Shown: in pieces, positions 7,001-10,811 of the stretch | How the letters are laid out: every line of letters starts with the position of its first letter | How positions within the stretch are numbered: position 1 is the first letter of the stretch | NCBI GenBank assembly: GCA_003229065.1 | Contig: QIHJ01000319.1 | Coordinates: 1 to 10,811, forward strand | Direction of reading: 5' to 3' | From: Candidatus Dadabacteria bacterium | GTDB lineage: Bacteria; Desulfobacterota_D; UBA1144; Nemesobacterales; UBA2774 | Length of the DNA stretch: 10,811 nt | Notes under the pieces: generated by a model | The model's database searches: none | What the model was told of the DNA's origin: nothing | The model's input: only the letters and a program-made list of their open reading frames with translations | Made by a program: the position numbers and the translations under genes

Positions 7001-7453
7001 TGAAATGTTTATGAGAGATTCGTTATAGATATCTCTGGGCATGAATTTCTCAAACAGAGACTCGGGCTCTGCTATTACCAGATTTCCCTCCGTAAGACTG
7101 TGGAGTAACCCTATCCTTTCCGTATAGTACTCCGTGTCCGAAGCAAATAGAGAGGTTCTAGTGTCCAGGTTTTTCTTTAGGAGTATCCCGGGTTTAATTC
7201 CGAGAAAGTAAGTTAAATCCCTTTGTGCCCTGAGCGCACTTTCCCTTGTTGGAGATATGAAAAGCACCGGATTCTCGATCTTACGGGTGAGCGCGCTTAA
7301 AAGGTAGTGCTTGGAGGGTCCGGTTAAACCTGAAACGGATATGCTCCGGTCTCCGGACCCGACCTTATTGAGGAGTGAGCGAAACTCGTCGCTCTTTTCA
7401 AGTGAATTATAAATTGCTTTAATTCCGCGGTGCGTGTTTTTAGTCACGCCCAT
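4028..7453 (-). CDS. mfd: Transcription-repair coupling factor Mfd
   Basis: This is a full-length Mfd of 1141 residues from the ATG at 7453. An in-frame TTG at 7465 would add four residues; neither start has a clear ribosome site. In order (numbered from the TTG): a UvrB-like N-terminal module (about 1-350) whose nucleotide loop is degenerate (GLTGPSKH), as is normal in Mfd; then the RNA-polymerase-interacting CarD-like domain (about 495-550, KPGDYIVHADFGIGIF to YVPIDKLKLVQRYVG). The superfamily 2 translocase follows with Walker A GDVGFGKTE (644-652), DEEH (745-748), SAT (771-773), STAIVESGLDIP (883-894) and QLRGRVGRS (914-922). The TRCF C-terminal domain (about 1015-1120) completes it. By family knowledge Mfd pushes stalled RNA polymerase off DNA lesions and recruits UvrA to the transcribed strand. 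It lies 35 bp after leuB and is likely cotranscribed with it. All key motifs are intact. Confidence 0.97.
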   Translation of the reverse strand: MGVTKNTHRGIKAIYNSLEKSDEFRSLLNKVGSGDRSISVSGLTGPSKHYLLSALTRKIENPVLFISPTRESALRAQRDLTYFLGIKPGILLKKNLDTRTSLFASDTEYYTERIGLLHSLTEGNLVIAEPESLFEKFMPRDIYNESLINISRGDPILRDEFLVKLRSLGYRETDFVQQSGEIATRGSIVDIFSPGRDNPLRIEFWGDEIGSIREFSSEDQKSKEKIETALVLPASEIIMTPEVVGRAVKYLRIKAGANEVTARNKLSVLEEIERGDRFLNIEWLLPAFYKKLSTLWDYLAENTVVVYDEPLEISSAAGAFEASLSDTGALLRKHLKIWPDTAELYLTKKEVDEHMSDYSRISLSELDVGGEKQSAARFQTEPVSLKTAMETESPLDALVEEYEGCKNEGITLHLAFNTENESDKMRALLKERGIQDLEIYTGGLSGSFKFYEAKLEILSEKDIFGEKRRRASYTKSKDVPSAFITSFSDLKPGDYIVHADFGIGIFRNLKRLKIGEAEGDFIQCEYSGGDKIYVPIDKLKLVQRYVGDGKAPKVDKLGQESWGKRVRKVRRAVESVARELLMLYARRKALKGFGFSPRDEMFSEFELEFPYDETPDQEAAIEDVLSDMEKPSPMDRLICGDVGFGKTEVALRAAFRAAADGKQVAFLVPTTLLAHQHYKTSLERLSGYPLTVEVLSRFRTVKQEKEILTNLKAGKIDIIIGTHKLLSDKIAFKDLGLVIVDEEHRFGVTQKEKLKKLKEAVDTVSMSATPIPRTLQLSLAKIRDISLINTPPLGRQSIETYVHHPEQKIITDAIERELARGGSVFFIHNRIQDIHRVAERISKLVPEARIEVTHGRMRERLLEEAISRFIRAEADILVSTAIVESGLDIPRANTIIIDDAHTFGLADLYQLRGRVGRSNRKAYAYLLIPGKRAITQDARRRLKAISQLKELGSGYRLALTDLEIRGAGHLFGNEQSGHIADVGLELYLDMLEGAVRRLEGKIGREDVEPDISVSLPAFIPDDYIPSDSERLLFYKRLSTCTSNKELSTLKAELQDRFGKTPEQVSNLIELIELKIYLKKLGVEKAEIGKKKVSIKFLAESELYKVFPPEGKMEIYLEDKPYIGDIKNILQYLAKKGKEPKA

Positions 7454-7483
7454 ATAGTATCGCAAATATAGATCATATAGTAT
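7451..7483 (-). repeat. Duplicated 10-mer ATACTATATG at the leuB-mfd junction
   Basis: On the leftward strand ATACTATATG occurs twice, as the complements of 7474-7483 and 7451-7460, 23 bp apart. The second copy carries the mfd start ATG. The first copy's ATG opens a frame that stops after a few codons. No Shine-Dalgarno sequence is present between them, so the repeat is the main feature of the mfd start region. Confidence 0.5.
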
Positions 7484-7488
7484 TCAGG

Positions 7489-8562
7489 CTAGTTACTAAT
7501 TTCAGCCACAAGCAGACTACCCATTTCCTCACACCCTACTTTCTTTGTGCCCTCTTGGTATATGTCGGCAGTTCTGTAGCCCTTTTCCAGCACCGCTTCG
7601 ACCGCCTGCTCAAGCTCCTTTGCGGCTTCGTCCTCGTTGAGAGAGTATTTAAGCATCATAGCCGATGTAAGAACCGATGCTATCGGGTTTGCAATGTCCT
7701 GCCCCGCTATATCCGGGGCGCTCCCGTGAACAGGCTCGTAAATCGCCCCCTTTCCTATGCTCGCCGAAGGAAGCATCCCGAGCGATCCCGTAAGCTGCGC
7801 CGCTTCGTCGCTGATAATATCCCCGAACATGTTTCCGGCAAGTATCACGTCAAAGCTCTTCGGTCTTCGTATCAGCTGCATTGCGGCGTTATCCACGTAG
7901 AGGTGGTCAAGCTCAACATCCGGATATTCATTTTCCCCAATCCTGCTTACTATGTCTCTCCACAACTGCATCACCTCAAGCACATTGGCTTTATCTATAG
8001 AGGTCAGTTTCTTTTTTCTCTTTCTCGCTATGTCAAAAGCGACCCTGGCGATTCTTTCCACCTCTCCCGTACTGTATACAAGTGTGTTGTATGCCTTCTG
8101 GCCGCCCCCCGGCATGTCCTCGATGCCTCTGGGCTTCCCGAAATATATGCCCCCCGTAAGTTCCCTCACGACCATTATATCCGTACCCTCTACAACTTCT
8201 CTCTTAAGGCTCGATGCGTCGGCCAGGGCCGGGTACACCACAGCCGGCCTAAGGTTCGCGAAAGCATCAAGCTCCTTTCTAAGCGCGAGGAGTCCGCTCT
8301 CGGGCTTCATCTGGTGCTCAAGAGATTCCCATTTCGGGCCCCCAACGGCGCCCATTAAAACCGCGTCTGAAGATTTCGCTTTCTCTAGTACCTCTTCGGT
8401 AACCGGTACACCGTGAGCGTCGAGCGAAGAGCCCCCGAAGGGAGCTTTCTCGAACTCAAACCCTATGGCGTGCTTACGTCCCACTATATCAAGTAGTTTT
8501 AGGCTAACCTCAGTTACCTCAACCCCTATCCCGTCTCCCGACAGCACCAATACTTTAGGCAA
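7489..8562 (-). CDS. leuB: 3-isopropylmalate dehydrogenase
   Basis: This 357-residue enzyme is of normal LeuB length. It performs the NAD-dependent oxidation and decarboxylation of 3-isopropylmalate in leucine biosynthesis, in the cytoplasm. Visible motifs are the N-terminal LSGDGIGVEV, then GAVGGPKWE, the substrate arginines R95 (LRKELD), R105 (NLRPA) and R133 (VVRELTGGIYFGKPRG), and the catalytic Y140 and K191 (SIDKANVLE). The metal-binding aspartates are D224 (VDNAAMQL), D248 and D252 (GDIISDEAAQLTGSLGMLPSAS). The NAD loop is EPVHGSAPDIAGQDIANP (276-293), whose Asp is typical of NAD use rather than NADP. The start is TTG at 8562, supported by AAGGAG with 7-nt spacing; no upstream in-frame ATG is seen nearby. 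No other leu genes lie in the window. It leads the leuB-mfd-surA cluster and has its own good promoter. Confidence 0.96.
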   Translation of the reverse strand: MPKVLVLSGDGIGVEVTEVSLKLLDIVGRKHAIGFEFEKAPFGGSSLDAHGVPVTEEVLEKAKSSDAVLMGAVGGPKWESLEHQMKPESGLLALRKELDAFANLRPAVVYPALADASSLKREVVEGTDIMVVRELTGGIYFGKPRGIEDMPGGGQKAYNTLVYSTGEVERIARVAFDIARKRKKKLTSIDKANVLEVMQLWRDIVSRIGENEYPDVELDHLYVDNAAMQLIRRPKSFDVILAGNMFGDIISDEAAQLTGSLGMLPSASIGKGAIYEPVHGSAPDIAGQDIANPIASVLTSAMMLKYSLNEDEAAKELEQAVEAVLEKGYRTADIYQEGTKKVGCEEMGSLLVAEISN

Positions 8563-8569
8563 TTTAAAT

Positions 8570-8575
8570 CTCCTT
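8570..8575 (-). promoter_or_regulatory. Ribosome binding site deciding the TTG start of leuB
   Basis: AAGGAG on the leftward strand (complement of 8570-8575) lies 7 nt before the TTG at 8562. The first codons after it (P-K-V-L-V-L-S-G-D-G-I-G) are exactly where LeuB proteins normally begin, so the TTG is well supported. Confidence 0.75.
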
Positions 8576-8597
8576 TCGTCTATTATTAAAGTCTCGT

Positions 8598-8625
8598 ATT
8601 TTACCCACCGCTTACTGGTTGTAAA
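8598..8625 (-). promoter_or_regulatory. Candidate leuB promoter
   Basis: On the leftward strand, TTTACA (complement of 8620-8625; 5 of 6 to TTGACA) is followed after 16 bp by TAAAAT (complement of 8598-8603; 5 of 6 to TATAAT). The implied start near 8591 gives a leader of about 29 nt, too short for a leucine attenuator or T-box. It would drive leuB, mfd and probably surA. Confidence 0.5.
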
Positions 8626-8782
8626 ATATTAGGGCTTCAATACGGATCAGCTAAACCCGGGCCAATTCCCGTAATTTCTGAAAATTAATTGGTATTAGCC
8701 TCTAAGAGCAGATAAATTATCCACACAATATTTAACTTGCCAGGTGTAAAACACTCTATATGACAAGCGTGAACCGCTCAAC

Positions 8783-10567
8783 ATGAACAGTACAGAGAAT
8801 GAGAGCTCGCATCTAGTTAAGAGAAGCCCCTTCCATGGAATAAAATCCATACTTTCAAACAGCACCATTTCGTCAATTCTTCTCTTCCTGGTCTCTTTTG
8901 CAGTATTTATCCCTTCTCTCTCAAGCGACTTCGTCTGGGACGATATAAGCTTTATTAAAAAGCGGATAGAGGTTTTGAAATCATCAAGAATTAGAATCAA
9001 ACCGTTCATTTCCCCCGGACGCAGCAGGGCCGATAGTAAAAGCAAGAGACAGGAAAAGCGTGAGCTCAAGCGCTCCCTTAAGGGGCAGAATAAGCAAGGC
9101 ATCGACTCCTCTCGCGAAAGAAGAAATAGAATTGATATATCTGAGCCCGGGAGCCACGATCGTATAAATAAAAAGACAAAAAAATATTTCAGACCAGTTC
9201 ACAGCCAATCCCTTGTGTTAGACGCAAAGCTCTGGGGCGATTCTGCAGCCGGTTTTCACCTGACCAACATTATTTTGCATTCCCTATCTACGATACTGCT
9301 TTATTTCCTTTTCCTGCTCGTTCTAAAAGAATTCGGTGTATCCCCCAGATATCCCATAGCATTTCTTTCCTCTATGCTCTTTGCGCTTTACCCCCTTCAC
9401 GTAGAGTCCGTTTCTTTTATCTCCGCAAGAGGCGATATGCTTGCAGCCGTGTTCTTTTTCCTGACTTTTATTTTTTACATACTATCTTACAGACGCTTTC
9501 TCTATATCGTACCCGCGGCTATTAGTTTTTATCTGTCCTTTCTATCCAAGGAGGTCGCCCTTACATTTCCAATCGTTATAGTCGGATTCGATTTAATCGG
9601 CCGAAAGATCAAGACCCGTCTTAATTTGTTTAAATATCTGATTCTCGGGCTTGCTGTTATTTCCTATCTCTATTTAAGGTCCAAAAACCGTATGGATTTT
9701 ATCCAGATGCTGGGTAATAGAGAATATCTTAGCACCGATACCCCAGCCCGGATATGGGAAGTCGTAACAGTTTTTCTAAACTCATACCTCTTCTATCTCA
9801 AGAAGCTTTTGTTTCCTTTCGACCTAAACCCCTTTATTGGGACCATCCCCGGCGGAGACCTCCTTTATACTGCAGTTTCAATCTTAGTAATCGCGGCGCT
9901 CATAGTAATCGCCGTTCTCTCGGTCAGGAAAAAAGAGAACGTCACGGGGTTCTGCCTGCTCTTTGTTTTTGCCACACTCGGTCCCGCAGTTATGATTGCA
10001 ATATTCCCTCTCGCCATAACGAGATTCGCCGAAAGGTTCCTCTATATTCCCTCGGCCGGGTACTGTCTCCTTCTGGGCTATTTAATAATAATTGCCGGGA
10101 AAAAGCTCGGGCGCCTTAGGTTGAGCTATGTATGCGGAGCCCTGCTTTGTCTGTCTTTTCTGATCGTTACTCTAAGGGGGCAGGCTGTTTGGAATAACGA
10201 GCTTAGCCTGTGGGAATATGCAGTCTCTAAGTCACCCAGAGAAATCGTCCCCAAAATGAACTACGCAAGCTCTCTTATAGCAGCCGGGAGGACAGACGAA
10301 GCCGTAGTTCAGTACACGGAGTCTCTCGGTCCCGAGACTTACGGTAACAACAAAACCAAAGCTCTTGCGGCACAAAAGCTCGGTGGGCTGTATTTAAACA
10401 AAGGCGATTTTGACTACGCCGAGAGATCGTTCAGGGCGGCAGTTTCACTAAACCCCGAGTACGAGGAGAAATATAATTTTAATATGGGTTTAATCTCGCT
10501 TAAGAAAAACGATCCCCGGAGCGCCGAGAAATATCTTATTACTTACTCGGGAGTATTTATCTTATAA
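8783..10567 (+). CDS. TMTC-like multispanning GT-C-type membrane protein with C-terminal TPRs (frame broken near its 3' end)
   Basis: Reading gives 594 residues. A cytoplasmic N-terminus is followed by a first membrane helix (about 28-48) and then FVWDD (W52-D54), the acidic motif in the first exported loop of GT-C enzymes. Next come LWGDSAAGFHLTNIILH (149-166), several more helices, the family signature LHVESVSFISARGD (205-218), SKEVALTFP (255-263) and RFAERFLYIPSAGY (414-427). The final part is WNNELSLWEYAVSKSP and TPR units (from about 485). This is the pattern of bacterial TMTC/TPR membrane proteins related to dolichol- or polyprenyl-phosphate mannosyltransferases; glycosyl transfer to exported targets is inference. 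Residues about 60-135 hold an unusually long, Lys/Arg/Ser-rich insertion. The frame stops at 10567 in mid-TPR, and matching TPR sequence continues in another frame to 10794. No clear ribosome site precedes the ATG; the next upstream in-frame codons run to a stop at 8747. Confidence 0.85.
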   Translation: MNSTENESSHLVKRSPFHGIKSILSNSTISSILLFLVSFAVFIPSLSSDFVWDDISFIKKRIEVLKSSRIRIKPFISPGRSRADSKSKRQEKRELKRSLKGQNKQGIDSSRERRNRIDISEPGSHDRINKKTKKYFRPVHSQSLVLDAKLWGDSAAGFHLTNIILHSLSTILLYFLFLLVLKEFGVSPRYPIAFLSSMLFALYPLHVESVSFISARGDMLAAVFFFLTFIFYILSYRRFLYIVPAAISFYLSFLSKEVALTFPIVIVGFDLIGRKIKTRLNLFKYLILGLAVISYLYLRSKNRMDFIQMLGNREYLSTDTPARIWEVVTVFLNSYLFYLKKLLFPFDLNPFIGTIPGGDLLYTAVSILVIAALIVIAVLSVRKKENVTGFCLLFVFATLGPAVMIAIFPLAITRFAERFLYIPSAGYCLLLGYLIIIAGKKLGRLRLSYVCGALLCLSFLIVTLRGQAVWNNELSLWEYAVSKSPREIVPKMNYASSLIAAGRTDEAVVQYTESLGPETYGNNKTKALAAQKLGGLYLNKGDFDYAERSFRAAVSLNPEYEEKYNFNMGLISLKKNDPRSAEKYLITYSGVFIL

Positions 10568-10794
10568 AAGGCGATATGGATGAAAACCCTGAATATTACG
10601 AGGCTTCGGAGGAATATCTAGAGAAATCGGTCAGATTAAAAGGTGCGGCACCGGAGGCTCATCTCAAGCTTGCACAGATATACGCGCAGCTCGGAAAGAT
10701 AAAGGAAGCAAAAAAACAGGCTGAGAAAGCTATAAAAAAAGGCATACAGGGAGGTGCGCTTAAAGAAGCCCGGGCGATATTGGATATGCAATAG
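10504..10794 (+). pseudogene. Out-of-frame 3' remainder of the TMTC-like gene (TPR segment)
   Basis: This frame is open from 10504 to the TAG at 10794. From about 10540 it reads YLLGSIYLIKGDMDENPEYY and then a complete TPR (PEAHLKLAQIYAQLGKIKEAKKQAEKAI), ending at a normal C-terminus. It continues the TPR helices of the preceding gene, whose own frame loses TPR pattern after AEKYLIT (about residue 587). Joining the two frames near 10540-10546 gives a protein of about 670 residues, but the linker between the two helices would be short. That suggests a small deletion rather than a single-base change. Alternatively the ATG at 10576, eight bases after the stop and preceded by a weak AAGG, could allow reinitiation of a separate 72-residue TPR protein. 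Confidence 0.7.
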
Positions 10795-10811
10795 CCCATC
10801 TCAAACAGAAT

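Noticed and set aside
7555..8358. 267-codon rightward open frame opposite leuB
   Set aside because: It is antisense to a clearly intact leuB, with low-complexity His/Arg/Val-rich sequence and no family resemblance; a by-product of leuB codon use.
1..10811. CRISPR array, tRNA/rRNA, insertion sequence, integrase or defence genes
   Set aside because: None is visible: no regular repeat-spacer pattern, no transposase or integrase motifs and no cloverleaf-like sequence noticed by eye. The window does not appear to hold a new multi-gene system.

Overview
The window reads as moderate-GC chromosomal DNA from a Gram-negative bacterium. The evidence is an IPTL-CTERM sorting tail on an exported protein, a SurA-type periplasmic chaperone, several Sec signal peptides and good AGGAGG-type ribosome sites. 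The IPTL tail, the leuB-mfd-surA order and the bacterial TMTC-like membrane protein would suit a Desulfobacterota-like or Candidatus Dadabacteria-like lineage. That placement is inference and cannot be settled from this sequence alone.

Layout. Positions 3-266 hold the last 87 codons of a surface protein: a YVTN-type beta-propeller repeat, a proline-rich linker and an IPTL-CTERM anchor. Next comes about 540 bp without a gene. It carries a strong rightward intrinsic terminator (611-660), three imperfect AT-rich repeats (653-711) and weak promoter-like elements; a small RNA ending at the terminator is possible. A secreted protein of unknown function (811-1749) faces a small heat-shock protein, Hsp20 (2231-1803), and a perfect 10-bp hairpin lies between them. 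A DUF985-type cupin (2368-2874) diverges from hsp20 and faces surA.

The centre is a leftward cluster leuB (8562-7489), mfd (7453-4028), surA (3898-2921): leucine biosynthesis, transcription-coupled repair and outer-membrane protein folding. leuB has a TTG start with a good ribosome site and a good promoter. surA has its own candidate promoter in the gap after mfd. Diverging to the right is a GT-C/TMTC-like multispanning membrane protein with C-terminal TPRs (8783-10567). Its reading frame breaks near 10540, and the remaining TPRs continue in another frame to 10794.

The genes look like mostly independent housekeeping and envelope functions, and I see no defence system, mobile element, CRISPR array or RNA gene of known family. 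The points most worth a second look are the frame break and the unusual basic insertion in the TMTC-like protein, the orphan terminator/repeat region, and the conserved secreted protein of unknown function.
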